This document shows positions 17,369-26,697 of a DNA stretch of 64,000 nt, piece by piece. The notes beneath the pieces are model-generated. The model ran no database searches, was not told where the DNA came from, and worked only from the letters and a program-made list of their open reading frames with translations. The translations under genes were made by a program, and so were the position numbers. Source of the stretch: Actinoplanes ianthinogenes. Its GTDB lineage: Bacteria > Actinomycetota > Actinomycetes > Mycobacteriales > Micromonosporaceae. The stretch is from positions 3,117,501 to 3,181,500 of the forward strand of contig NZ_AP023356.1 of the NCBI RefSeq assembly GCF_018324205.1. Reading direction: 5' to 3'. Each line of letters starts with the position of its first letter. Positions within the stretch are counted from its first letter, which is position 1.

Positions 17369-19021
17369 ATGACGGATTACGACATCGTGATCGTGGGCAG
17401 CGGCTTCGGCGGCAGCGTCAGCGCACTGCGACTGTCCGAGAAGGGCTACCGGGTCGGTGTGCTCGAGGCCGGTCGCCGATTCACCCCGGACACGCTGCCG
17501 AAAACGTCATGGGATCTGAAGAACTTCCTCTGGGCGCCCAAGCTCGGGATGCGCGGCATCCAGCGGATCACCCTGCTCAAGGACATCATGGTGCTGTCCG
17601 CGGCCGGGGTCGGCGGTGGCTCGCTGGTGTACGCCAACACGCTGTACCAGCCGCCCGCCCCGTTCTTCGCCGACCCGCACTGGTCCGGGATCACCGACTG
17701 GGCGGCCGAGCTGGCGCCGCACTACGACCAGGCGTCCCGGATGCTCGGGGTGACCGAGCAGCCCACGATGACGCCGTCCGATGTGGTGATCAAGCAGGTC
17801 GCCGAGGACATGGGCGTCGGGCACACGTTCCGGAGAACCCCGGTCGGCGTCTTCTTCGGCGAGCCCGGCAAGACCGTGCCGGACCCGTATTTCGGGGGCG
17901 CCGGACCGGACCGCACCGGGTGCGTCGAGTGCGGCAACTGCATGATCGGCTGCACCGTCGGCGCCAAGAACCGGCTCGACGTCAACTACCTCTACCTCGC
18001 CGAGCGCAAGGGCGCGACGATCCACCCGGACACCGAGGTCACCGCGATCCGCCCGGACGGCGAGCGCTGGCGGGTGGAGACCCGCAACGGCACCTTCACC
18101 GCCGGCCAGGTGATCCTGTCGGCCGGGGCGCTCGGCACCCAGCGGCTGTTGCACGCCATGCGCGACACCGGGGTGCTCCCCCGGCTCTCCGCCCGGATCG
18201 GCTCGCTGACCAGGACGAACTCGGAGGCGCTGCTCGGCGCGGAGACCAAGAGGGTGCCGGCCGAGCCGTTCAGCAAGGGCGTGGCGATCACCTCGTCGTT
18301 CCACCCGGACGCGAACACCCACATCGAGCCGGTCCGATACGGCCCCGGCAGCAACTCGATGGGCCTGCTCTCCACGCTGCTGGTCGACGGCGGCGGCCGG
18401 GTGCCGCGCCCGCTCAAGTTCCTCTGGGAGTGCCTGCGCCACCCGGTGGTGCTCGCCTACTCGCTGTCCGCCCGCCGGTGGAGCGAGCGGACCATCATCG
18501 CGCTGGTCATGCAGACCCTGGACAACTCGCTGACGGTCCGCCGCACCAAGCGCGGCCGGCTGACCACCAGCCCCGGGCACGGCGACCCGAACCCGACCTG
18601 GATCCCGGTCGGGCACGAGGCGGTCCGCCGGATCGCCGACCGGATCGACGGCTTCCCCGGCGGCACCGTCGGCGACATCGTCAACATCCCGATGACCGCG
18701 CACATCCTGGGCGGGGCGACGATCGGCGCGTCCCCGGAGGCCGGGGTGATCGACCCGTACCACCGGGTCTACGGATATCCGGGACTGCACGTGGTGGACG
18801 GCTCGGCGGTGCCGGCGAACCTCGGGGTGAACCCGTCGCTGACCATCACCGCGATGGCGGAGCGGGCCATGTCGCTGTGGCCGAACAAGGGCGAGGCGGA
18901 CCCGCGGCCGGCGGCCGGCACCGACTATCAGCGAGTGGAGCCGGTGCCACCGCGGTCCCCCGCCGTTCCCGCCCACGCTCCGACCGCGCTGCGCCTCGGC
19001 CCTACCCGCGTCGAAAGCTGA
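17369..19021 (+). CDS. GMC-family FAD oxidoreductase (cholesterol-oxidase-like, ChoD type)
   Basis: 550 aa. FAD-binding GSGFGGSVSA at residues 10-19, ADP-ribose motif GVLEAGRR, second FAD segment VVDGSAVPANLGVNPSLTITAMAERAM at the C-terminal end of the fold. A cysteine cluster CVECGNCMIGC in mid-protein is typical of the ChoD/Rv3409c-like branch rather than of secreted cholesterol oxidases; there is no signal peptide. It oxidises an alcohol, possibly a sterol or long-chain lipid alcohol. The last 50 residues are a Pro/Ala-rich extension. It lies between a membrane glycosyltransferase and an SDR on the same strand. Confidence 0.87.
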   Translation: MTDYDIVIVGSGFGGSVSALRLSEKGYRVGVLEAGRRFTPDTLPKTSWDLKNFLWAPKLGMRGIQRITLLKDIMVLSAAGVGGGSLVYANTLYQPPAPFFADPHWSGITDWAAELAPHYDQASRMLGVTEQPTMTPSDVVIKQVAEDMGVGHTFRRTPVGVFFGEPGKTVPDPYFGGAGPDRTGCVECGNCMIGCTVGAKNRLDVNYLYLAERKGATIHPDTEVTAIRPDGERWRVETRNGTFTAGQVILSAGALGTQRLLHAMRDTGVLPRLSARIGSLTRTNSEALLGAETKRVPAEPFSKGVAITSSFHPDANTHIEPVRYGPGSNSMGLLSTLLVDGGGRVPRPLKFLWECLRHPVVLAYSLSARRWSERTIIALVMQTLDNSLTVRRTKRGRLTTSPGHGDPNPTWIPVGHEAVRRIADRIDGFPGGTVGDIVNIPMTAHILGGATIGASPEAGVIDPYHRVYGYPGLHVVDGSAVPANLGVNPSLTITAMAERAMSLWPNKGEADPRPAAGTDYQRVEPVPPRSPAVPAHAPTALRLGPTRVES

Positions 19022-19026
19022 CCGGC

Positions 19027-19038
19027 TAGCGTCCACAT
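19027..19038 (+). promoter_or_regulatory. -10 element, leaderless start of the SDR gene
   Basis: TAGCGT, six bases, ATG 19039. The gene starts only 17 bases after the GMC gene, so both read-through and own promoter are possible. Confidence 0.4.
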
Positions 19039-19761
<723 letters not shown>

Positions 19762-20121
19762 CGGATCCGGGCGCGTTCCGCGACGGGTGGCGAACATGGA
19801 CGAACCGCCCCGGCACCGGAGAGTCGGCGACGAGGCGGCTCGGGTCTGATCGAGCGCCCGGTCCGCCTGGGAGCGCTCCCACGAGCCACGTTACAGGACA
19901 TTCACGAGTTCGAAAAGAGTCGCTGGGCAGCCATTACCGGCCGGGGCGGCCACCCTCCGCTTACGGGTGGATGCGCAGCGGAATTGCGACATGCCAAGAG
20001 ACGCAATTTGCAATAGCCATGGGGTGCGCGACACAATAATGCGACGACGACTAATCGCGGCACCCCCATCGCTCGCGTACAGCCGTCACCCGAATGACAT
20101 CGCTGTAGGAGCGAACACGAC
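19762..20121. promoter_or_regulatory. 360-base region upstream of lsr2
   Basis: No coding frame with normal codon use. It holds a perfect CebR-type palindrome (listed separately) and AT-richer sequence at 19990-20050, which fits Lsr2 binding to its own upstream region. GTAGGAGCG at about 20106 supplies a Shine-Dalgarno for the lsr2 ATG. Confidence 0.5.
19868..19881. promoter_or_regulatory. CebR-type LacI-family operator palindrome
   Basis: TGGGAGCGCTCCCA, a perfect 14-bp palindrome identical to the operator consensus of the Streptomyces cello-oligosaccharide repressor CebR. No cellulose or sugar gene is adjacent; lsr2 starts 240 bases downstream. Confidence 0.55.
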
Positions 20122-20469
20122 ATGGCCAAGCAGATAATTACCCTTCTGACCGACGACCTCGACGGCGGGGAGGCCGACCGCACTGTCGAATTCGGACTCG
20201 ACGGCGTGAACTACACGATCGACCTGTCCGAGAAGAACGCCGGCAAGCTGCGCAAGGCTCTGGAGCCGTTCCTCTCCGCGGCCACCCGGCTGGGTCGTTC
20301 CGGCGTTGCTCCGACGGTTGCCCGGCGGGCCGCGCCGGCCGCCTCGAGCCGGACCAGCCGCGACCAGAATCAGGCCATTCGCGAGTGGGCGAACAAGAAC
20401 GGATACTCGGTTTCCGAGCGTGGCCGGATCCCGAGCAACGTCGTCGAGGCGTACCACGCCAAGCGCTGA
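20122..20469 (+). CDS. lsr2: Lsr2-type nucleoid-associated protein
   Basis: 115 aa, standard length. N-terminal dimerisation domain ([22 protein letters not shown] start, [17 protein letters not shown]) and a C-terminal DNA-binding domain with the AT-hook-like R100-G101-R102 in [11 protein letters not shown], joined by an Ala/Arg-rich linker. Lsr2 bridges and silences AT-rich and horizontally acquired DNA in actinobacteria, an H-NS counterpart. It stands alone with its own long upstream region and a terminator. Actinomycetes often have several paralogues; whether this is the main copy cannot be told here. Confidence 0.96.
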   Translation: MAKQIITLLTDDLDGGEADRTVEFGLDGVNYTIDLSEKNAGKLRKALEPFLSAATRLGRSGVAPTVARRAAPAASSRTSRDQNQAIREWANKNGYSVSERGRIPSNVVEAYHAKR

Positions 20470-20486
20470 TTGACCGCATGCCGTGA

Positions 20487-20522
20487 AACGGCGTCGCCGG
20501 ACTGTCCGGCGGCGCCGTTTTC
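20487..20522 (+). terminator. hairpin with T run after lsr2
   Basis: AACGGCGTCGCCGG pairs imperfectly with CCGGCGGCGCCGTT across a five-base loop, followed by TTTTC. It begins 18 bases after the stop. Confidence 0.8.
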
Positions 20523-21109
20523 TCGTTCCCGTGCAGGTCAGGTGGGCGCCGGCGGTGTTCACAATCCGGGAACGGGGTGCCCGGGAACGCCCGCCGAACG
20601 ATCCGGACCGCACGGTTCCCGAGATGACCATGGTCAATCCTCGGCCGGGTCAATCCCGGGCGGCGCGGCGCCGATCGGTGATCGGACCGGGTCGGCCGCG
20701 CCGGATGATCACCGGAATCGGGGGCCGCGGCATCGGGATCGACGCCACCCATTAGGTGCGGTTCCGAGCACCACGAAAATAGCCCGCGAACGCGCTGACC
20801 GGCGGGAAATCACCGGATGGTTCGGCGGGACGATGCCGTACCGGCCCGGCCGAAATGACCGATGCGCAAATCGGAACGCCGGGCCGGTACCGGTTCGGCC
20901 CGGCGGCCGGGCGTGACGGGTGATCCCGAAATCCGGGAGCGGCCGCTGCCGGGCGTACCGAAAACGGGTGGGCCGGCGGGCGTACCGAAACCGGGGAAAC
21001 GGCCCGGACCGGGCGGCGGGCCCGGTGAAAAGCCGGACCGGAAACCCGGGGCCGCGGAATAGTTCCGGGAATCCGATTCGATCGTGCGACGCGGGGTACG
21101 GCTTGCGGC
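20523..21109. other. 587-base stretch without a supported gene
   Basis: Very G/C-rich, with many CCGG-containing short repeats, including the pair GGGCGTACCGAAAACGGG (20951-20968) and GGGCGTACCGAAACCGGG (20978-20995). Open frames here have poor third-position bias. One (20862-21062, plus) would give a 65-residue Pro/Gly/Lys-rich peptide with GVPKTGG/GVPKPG repeats; I do not accept it as a gene. Confidence 0.5.
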
Positions 21110-22189
21110 ATGCGTGTGGTCATCGTGGGCGCGACCGGCAACGCCGGCACCGCGCTGCTGCGCCGTTTGCGCACCGAGCCGGACGTCGAGGCGATCGGCA
21201 TCGCCCGGCGCACACCCCGGGACGGCGGCCCTTACGCCGACATGGAGTGGCACTCGGTCGACGTGGGGAGCGACGACGCCCTGGACCGGCTGACCCCGAT
21301 CTTCGACGGCACCGACGCGGTGGTGAACCTGGCGTGGCAGATCCAGCCGAGCCACGACATCCGGCGGCTGTACCGGACGAACGTGCTGGGCAGCCGCACG
21401 GTCTTCCAGGCGGCGTTGCGCGCCGGGGTGGCCACGCTGGTGCACGCCTCCTCGGTCGGGGTGTACGCGCCGGGGCCGAAGTGGGCGTACGTGAAGGAGA
21501 CCTGGCTGCGCACCGGGATCCCGGAGTCGTCCTACAGCCGGCACAAGGCGCTGGTCGAGAGGATGCTGGACGAGATCGAGTCGGATCACCCGACGCTGCG
21601 GGTGGTCCGGCTGCGCCCCGGGCTGATCTTCCAGCGGGACGCCGGGACGGAGATCGGCCGGTATTTCGCGGGGCCGCTGGTGCCGGCCCGGCTGCTGCGG
21701 TTCGGCTGGGTGCCGGTGCTGCCGGCGAACCCCGGGCTGCGGTTGCAGGCGGTGCACGCGGACGACGTGGCGGAGGCGTATCTGCGGGTGCTGCGGGCCG
21801 ACGTGCGGGGCGCGTTCAACATCGCGGCCGGGCCGGTGCTCGATCCGGCGGTGCTGGCCAAGGCGTTCCACGGGGTGCCGGTGCCGGTGCCCGGGTTCGC
21901 CCTGGAGGGAGTGGCCGCGATCAGCTGGTGGCTGCGGATGCAACCGGTGGACCGGGGGTGGGTGAAGCTGGCCCTCAAGGCGCCGCTGATGTGCTGCGAC
22001 CGGGCCGCTGAGGAGCTCGGGTGGGCGCCACGCAGGGACGCGGTGGAGGCGCTGCACGAGGTGGTGGCAGGGTTGGCGGAGCGGGCCGGGCGGCCGGAGA
22101 GTCCGCCGCTGGACGCGAGCGGGAGTCAGCCGGGGCGGCTCGGCGGGCTGTTGCGCGGACGGTTTCCGGGGACCGGTGACCCGTACTGA
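21110..22189 (+). CDS. NAD-dependent epimerase/dehydratase (extended SDR)
   Basis: 359 aa. N-terminal Rossmann motif VIVGATGNAGTALLRR (a GxxGxxG variant of the extended/atypical SDR group), NLAWQIQPSHD, HASSVGVYAPG with a Ser, and the catalytic Tyr-x3-Lys as YSRHK. The C-terminal substrate half ends with a GWAPRRDAVEALHEV motif typical of epimerases. Substrate unknown, possibly a nucleotide sugar or a lipid-linked ketone. Its stop codon lies inside the first copy of a 31-bp tandem repeat, so the last residues (RFPGTGDPY) are repeat-encoded, and the C-terminus may vary between strains. Confidence 0.85.
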   Translation: MRVVIVGATGNAGTALLRRLRTEPDVEAIGIARRTPRDGGPYADMEWHSVDVGSDDALDRLTPIFDGTDAVVNLAWQIQPSHDIRRLYRTNVLGSRTVFQAALRAGVATLVHASSVGVYAPGPKWAYVKETWLRTGIPESSYSRHKALVERMLDEIESDHPTLRVVRLRPGLIFQRDAGTEIGRYFAGPLVPARLLRFGWVPVLPANPGLRLQAVHADDVAEAYLRVLRADVRGAFNIAAGPVLDPAVLAKAFHGVPVPVPGFALEGVAAISWWLRMQPVDRGWVKLALKAPLMCCDRAAEELGWAPRRDAVEALHEVVAGLAERAGRPESPPLDASGSQPGRLGGLLRGRFPGTGDPY

Positions 22190-22255
22190 TCACTTTCCGG
22201 GCACCGGAGACCCGTACTGATCACTTTCCGGGGACCGGAGACCCGTACTGATCAC
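22163..22255. repeat. three tandem 31-bp repeats between convergent genes
   Basis: Copies at 22163-22193, 22194-22224 and 22225-22255. Each starts TTTCCGGG, has ACCGG(T/A)GACCCG in the middle and ends TACTGATCAC; they differ at one or two bases. TGATCA carries a stop codon on both strands: copy 1 provides the epimerase stop and copy 3 the stop of the convergent GGDEF/EAL gene. Confidence 0.9.
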
Positions 22256-25200
22256 GCGGCGACCGTGGTGCCGGTCATCCAGGCCAGGACCTCGGTCGGG
22301 CCGAGCGGGCTGGAGAACAGGAACCCCTGCCCGAGCGGGCAGCCGAGCTGGACCAGCAGGTCCCGGTGCGCGACGTCCTCGATCCCCTCGGCCACGACCG
22401 TGAGCTGAAGGTTCCGGGCCAGGCTGACGATGCCGCTGACCAGGGCGAGCGGCTGCGGGCTGGTGACCATGTCGTCGATGAAGGTCTTGTCGATCTTCAC
22501 GACGTCGATCGGGCGCTGGCGCAGGTAGCCGAGCGAGGAGTAGCCGGTGCCGAAGTCGTCGATGGCGATCCGGATGCCCATCTCGCGCAGCGTGCTCAGG
22601 TCGGACCAGACCCGCTGCTCGTCGTCCTTCATCAACAGCGTCTCGGTGATCTCCAGCATCAGCGACTGCGGCGGCACCCCGGTGTGGTGCAACGCGGTGC
22701 GCACCTGGTCGACGAATCCGGCCTCGCGGAACTGCCGGACCGAGACGTTGACCGTGACATAGGGCGCCTGGCCGGGCGGCAGGACCCGGCGCCACTCGGA
22801 GACCGTGCGCAGCGCCTCCTCCAGCACCCAGCGGCCCATCGGCACGACCAGGCCGCTCTCCTCGGCGACCTCGATGAACTGGTCCGGGGTGATCACCCCG
22901 CGCTGCGGGTGCGACCAGCGGACCAGCGCCTCGAAGCCCACCGCGACGCCCGAGGCCAGGTCCACGATCGGCTGGTAGTGCAGCAGGAAGTGGCCCTCGT
23001 TGACCGCGTGGTCGAGCGCCGAGCGCAGCTCCAGCCGCTCCACCATCTCGTCGTGCAGGTGCCGCTGATACCGCCGCCACTGGTTCTTGCCGGCCCCCTT
23101 GGCCACATACAGCGCCAGGTCGGCCTGGCGCAGCAGCTCGTCCGCGGCGCCCGCCTCCAGCGTGGTGGTGATGCCGATGCTGGCCACCGCGTGCAGCGGC
23201 TTGGCGTCGGTGACGATCGGGGCGGCCAGCGCGGCCAGGATCCGGTTCGCGGTCTCCTCCACCGCGCCCGGGTCGTTGACGTTCTCCACCAGCGCCGCGA
23301 ACTCGTCGCCGCCGAGCCGGGCTGCGGTGTCGTCGGCGCGCAGCGAGCCGGCGATCCGGTGGGCCACCTCGATCAGCAGCTGGTCGCCGACCGCGTGCCC
23401 GAGCGTGTCGTTGACGATCTTGAAGTCGTCCAGGTCGATGAAGAGCACCCCGACCACCGAGCCGTCCCGGGCGCCGCGGGCCAGGGCGTGCTTCAGCCGG
23501 TCGTGGAACAGCACCCGGTTGGCCAGGCCGGTCATCGCGTCGTGGAACGCCTGGTGGGTCAGCTCGCGTTCGAGCTGCCGCTGCTCGGTGACGTCCCGCA
23601 TGGTGACCACCAGGCCGGCCACGCTGTGGTCGGCGCGCAGATCCCGGCAGTGCATCTCGAGCAGCACCTCGGTACGCCCCGCCCCGACCGCCCGGAAGTC
23701 CAGCTGCCGCAGCTCGTCACCGCCCCGGACCGCCGCGAGCGCCTCGGCCAGCCGGCTCTCGTCGCCCGGGTGGATCACGTCGGGCAGCCGGTAGCCGGTC
23801 GGGTCGGCGCCGAAGACACCGAGGGCGGACGGGCTGGCGTACCGGATCCGGTCGTGCTCGTCGAGGATGGTGATCACGTCGGCGGTGTTCAGGATCAGCG
23901 TCCGGAAATACGCCTCGCTGTTGCGCTGGGTCACCTCGTGGCTGAGCGCGATCCGCTCCAGCGCCAGCGCGACCTGCCCGGCCAGCACCTCCACCGAGCG
24001 CTTCAGCTCGCGCAGCGCCCAGGCCGGCGCGCCCACGTGCAGCACGCCGACCAGCGGGTCGCCGGTCGGGCGGTCCTGCAACACCATCGGGCAGCGCAGC
24101 GTCTCGGCGAACTGGGTGAGCCGGACCGCGACCGCCCAGTCCACGTCCCGGGTCTGCACCAGCCGCGCCGCGGTGCCGGTGGCCCGGTCCACCGCGGCCT
24201 GCGCGGCCGCCTCCGGCGACAGCGGCTCGGACTGGGCGATGCTGATCGCCAGCACCACGCCGTGCGGCACGTCACCGGGCAGCAACTGGGCCACCGTGGT
24301 GCGGACCGCCAGCCCGACCGCCTCGGCGTCGGCCGCCGAGACCAGCGCCGCCGACGCCTCGCGCAGCGCACGCTCCCGGGCCATCGCCTGCCGGTGGCTG
24401 GCCATGATCCCGGACATCCGGGCCAGCACCAGCATCAGCATCAGCAGGCTCAGCACCGCCACCAGGAACAGGCCGGCGACCTGGCTGTCCTGGAACATCT
24501 TGACCATCAGCACGGTCGGCGCGGCCAGCGCGGCGACCGCGAGCAGGGCGAGCCGGCCCCGGCTGGTCTCGGCGGCCGGCGCCGACGACGCCCGGGTCAG
24601 CTCGGCCATCGACGGGATCAGCGCGGCCGTCCCGGCGGTGGCGTACAGGGCGAGCTGGCCGTACGCCGAGGTCCGGAACACGTCGGCCACCAGCATCGCG
24701 CCGGTCCCCGCGCCCAGCCAGTACCCGGAGGCCACCAGGCGGCCGGGCACCGTGGCCAGCCGGATCAGCAGGCCGAGGCAGAGCAGGTCGGCGACCGGGA
24801 GCAGCTGCTCCAGCCCGTTGACCGTCACGTCGGACATCCGCGGGCCGATCACGAACGTCCAGATCAGCAGCGCCACCCCGGAGGTGACGATGGCCGCGTC
24901 CAGCAGGCCCGGCACGTCCCGCGACGAGCCGGTGCGGCGGCGGACGAAACCGGCCAGCGCGACCGCCAGCACCAGGTAGGAGCAGAGCAGCAGGCCGGTG
25001 CCGACCGCCTCCAGCCAGAGCAGCCAGTTGGTGATGAACGAGGGTGCGTTGCCGATCGCGGCGCCCAGCCCGGAGAGCCCGGCCGCGCCGGCCAGCAGCC
25101 ACCAGGGCACCCGGTCGTCGGGCGCGCTGCGGTAGGTCCCGATCAGGACGGCGACCAGCGCGGACAGACCGCCGGCCAGGATCAGCCAGCCGTGCAGGGC

Positions 25201-25326
25201 GGGCTCCAGCGAGTAGACGACGCCGAGAACCACGATCCAGGCGCCGAAGAGGGCGGCCGGCCACCGCGTCGGCATCCGTTTCCCTCCCGCCGTCTCCGTC
25301 GCCTCACTGTTCGGCTCCGGGATCAC
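22252..25326 (-). CDS. membrane GGDEF-EAL protein with GAF and PAS domains
   Basis: 1024 aa. About nine TM helices in the first 310 residues (MASE-like sensor), a GAF-like domain about 320-470, PAS about 480-600, GGDEF with intact RLGGDEF, then EAL with FEALVRW, ITETLLMKDDE, IDDFGTGYSS, KIDKTF and AEGIE. GGDEF makes and EAL degrades cyclic di-GMP; both active-site motifs look complete, so the protein could be bifunctional. Actinobacterial c-di-GMP controls development and exopolysaccharide. Start ATG 25326; an internal ATG at 25275 (MPTRWPAALF) is an alternative and puts the first helix nearer the N-terminus. Divergent from the methyltransferase. Confidence 0.93.
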   Translation of the reverse strand: MIPEPNSEATETAGGKRMPTRWPAALFGAWIVVLGVVYSLEPALHGWLILAGGLSALVAVLIGTYRSAPDDRVPWWLLAGAAGLSGLGAAIGNAPSFITNWLLWLEAVGTGLLLCSYLVLAVALAGFVRRRTGSSRDVPGLLDAAIVTSGVALLIWTFVIGPRMSDVTVNGLEQLLPVADLLCLGLLIRLATVPGRLVASGYWLGAGTGAMLVADVFRTSAYGQLALYATAGTAALIPSMAELTRASSAPAAETSRGRLALLAVAALAAPTVLMVKMFQDSQVAGLFLVAVLSLLMLMLVLARMSGIMASHRQAMARERALREASAALVSAADAEAVGLAVRTTVAQLLPGDVPHGVVLAISIAQSEPLSPEAAAQAAVDRATGTAARLVQTRDVDWAVAVRLTQFAETLRCPMVLQDRPTGDPLVGVLHVGAPAWALRELKRSVEVLAGQVALALERIALSHEVTQRNSEAYFRTLILNTADVITILDEHDRIRYASPSALGVFGADPTGYRLPDVIHPGDESRLAEALAAVRGGDELRQLDFRAVGAGRTEVLLEMHCRDLRADHSVAGLVVTMRDVTEQRQLERELTHQAFHDAMTGLANRVLFHDRLKHALARGARDGSVVGVLFIDLDDFKIVNDTLGHAVGDQLLIEVAHRIAGSLRADDTAARLGGDEFAALVENVNDPGAVEETANRILAALAAPIVTDAKPLHAVASIGITTTLEAGAADELLRQADLALYVAKGAGKNQWRRYQRHLHDEMVERLELRSALDHAVNEGHFLLHYQPIVDLASGVAVGFEALVRWSHPQRGVITPDQFIEVAEESGLVVPMGRWVLEEALRTVSEWRRVLPPGQAPYVTVNVSVRQFREAGFVDQVRTALHHTGVPPQSLMLEITETLLMKDDEQRVWSDLSTLREMGIRIAIDDFGTGYSSLGYLRQRPIDVVKIDKTFIDDMVTSPQPLALVSGIVSLARNLQLTVVAEGIEDVAHRDLLVQLGCPLGQGFLFSSPLGPTEVLAWMTGTTVAA

Positions 25327-25355
25327 CGTTCTGAGGGAAAGGGCACAATCGTCGG

Positions 25356-25985
25356 GTGCTACTCGATTTCGTACGCGCCCACACGCTCCTGGCGCCGGTC
25401 CCGTTCGTCCCGGAGATCAACCTCCGGCAGGCCGAGGAGCCGATCGCGCTCTGGGAGGCCACCGAGGCCGGCGGCGCCGAGCAGCCGCCGCCGTTCTGGG
25501 CGTTCGCCTGGGCCGGTGGGCAGGCCCTCGCCCGGCACCTCCTGGACGAGCCGGACCTGGTCGCCGGGCGCAGCGTGCTCGACCTGGCCACCGGGTCCGG
25601 GCTGGTCGCGGTCGCGGCGGCGAAAGCGGGGGCGCGGCCGGTGGTGGCCAACGACATCGACCCGCTGTCGCTGGCCGCGGCGGCCGCCAACGCCGCGGAC
25701 AACGGGGTGACGGTGGAGACGGTCGAGGCCGACCTGCTGGACACCGACGACCGGTACGGCGTGGTGCTGGCCGGCGACGTGTTCTACAGCCGGGAGATGG
25801 CCGGGCGGGTGCTGCCGTATCTGCGGCGGGCGGCCGGGCGGGGCTCGCTGGTGCTGGTCGGGGACCCGGGGCGGGCGTACCTGCCGGAGGGGCTGGTGCT
25901 GCGGGCCACCTATGACGTGCCGGTGATCGAGGCGCTGGAGAGCTGTGCGGTCCGGCGTACCTCGGTCTGGCAGGTGGTCAGCTGA
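25356..25985 (+). CDS. class I SAM methyltransferase (ETFB-lysine/METTL20-like)
   Basis: 209 aa. SAM-binding motif I is VLDLATGSGLVAVAAAKAG, motif II ANDIDPLS, followed by the DxFY-type motif AGDVFYSREMA that marks the METTL20/nicotinamide N-methyltransferase-like group, whose members methylate lysines of ETF beta and related proteins. The true substrate here is not known. GTG 25356 is preceded at six bases by CACAAT, a leaderless -10. The 3' end overlaps the convergent HAD gene by eight bases. Confidence 0.78.
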   Translation: MLLDFVRAHTLLAPVPFVPEINLRQAEEPIALWEATEAGGAEQPPPFWAFAWAGGQALARHLLDEPDLVAGRSVLDLATGSGLVAVAAAKAGARPVVANDIDPLSLAAAAANAADNGVTVETVEADLLDTDDRYGVVLAGDVFYSREMAGRVLPYLRRAAGRGSLVLVGDPGRAYLPEGLVLRATYDVPVIEALESCAVRRTSVWQVVS

Positions 25986-26697
25986 GCAGGGCGGCGAGGG
26001 CGTGACCGTCCTCGACGACCACGTCCGGCTCGCCGTGCTCACCGGGGCTGTCGGAGCGGCCCGACGGCATCAGGATCGCCCGCGCGATGTCGGCCCGGCG
26101 CGCGCAGACGACGTCCCGCTGCCGGCTGTCCCCGACGAACCAGCAGTCGGCGGGCGCCACCCCCAGCGCGTCGGTGGCCCGCCAGATCATCTGCGGGTTG
26201 GGTTTCCGGACGCCGGCCTCGTCGCTGTAGACCTGCGCCGCGAAGTAGTGACCGACCCCGGCCTCGGCCAGGAAGTCGCGGTGCGCGGCGCCGCTGAGCG
26301 TGTTGCTGACCACGGCCATCGGGACGCCGGCCGCGGAATACGCCGCCAGCGCCTCCGGGATGCCGGGACGCAGCTTCCAGTCGTCGCGCCGGGCCCAGTC
26401 GTAGCTGAGCCTGGTGACCGCGCCGCGGACCGGCACCGCCGCGGCCGGCGGCCAGCCCGCGATCACGAAACGCTCCCAGACCTCGGCCTGGGGCAGCTCG
26501 TCCGGGTGGTCCTCGTCGCGCCAGCGGGCGTACGCGGCGGCGCCGTCGACGAGCGCCCGCTGGATCTGCCCCGGTTGCAGCGCACCCTTGGTCAGGTTGT
26601 AGATCCGCAGGACCAGCTCGGGCGGCGCGGCCCGGAACGGTCCCGTCCCGTCGGCCAGCACCCCGCCGAAATCGAGGAGCAGCGCAGCCGGGATCAC
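25978..26697 (-). CDS. HAD-superfamily hydrolase
   Basis: 239 aa from GTG 26697, whose GTGA overlaps the stop of the upstream sugar-kinase-like gene, implying translational coupling. Motif I is LLLDFGGVLADG: the first Asp is present but the usual second Asp (DxD) is replaced by Gly (DFG), as in haloacid dehalogenase/epoxide-hydrolase-like branches. Motif II MAVVSNTLSG, motif III K in VRKPNPQM, motif IV WFVGDSRQRDV. A small cap domain lies between I and II. Substrate unknown; pairing with a ROK-type kinase suggests sugar phosphates. Confidence 0.82.
   Translation of the reverse strand: MIPAALLLDFGGVLADGTGPFRAAPPELVLRIYNLTKGALQPGQIQRALVDGAAAYARWRDEDHPDELPQAEVWERFVIAGWPPAAAVPVRGAVTRLSYDWARRDDWKLRPGIPEALAAYSAAGVPMAVVSNTLSGAAHRDFLAEAGVGHYFAAQVYSDEAGVRKPNPQMIWRATDALGVAPADCWFVGDSRQRDVVCARRADIARAILMPSGRSDSPGEHGEPDVVVEDGHALAALLS

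Noticed and set aside
20862..21062. Pro/Gly/Lys-rich 65-residue ORF
   Set aside because: No ribosome-binding site, poor third-position bias and repeats at the DNA level; not supported as a gene.
22163..22255. CRISPR-like 31-bp repeats
   Set aside because: Contiguous copies without spacers; a plain tandem repeat.
22366..25710. 1114-residue open frame opposite the GGDEF/EAL gene
   Set aside because: Antisense shadow rich in His, Gln, Arg and Gly with no domain; the minus-strand gene has intact GGDEF and EAL motifs.
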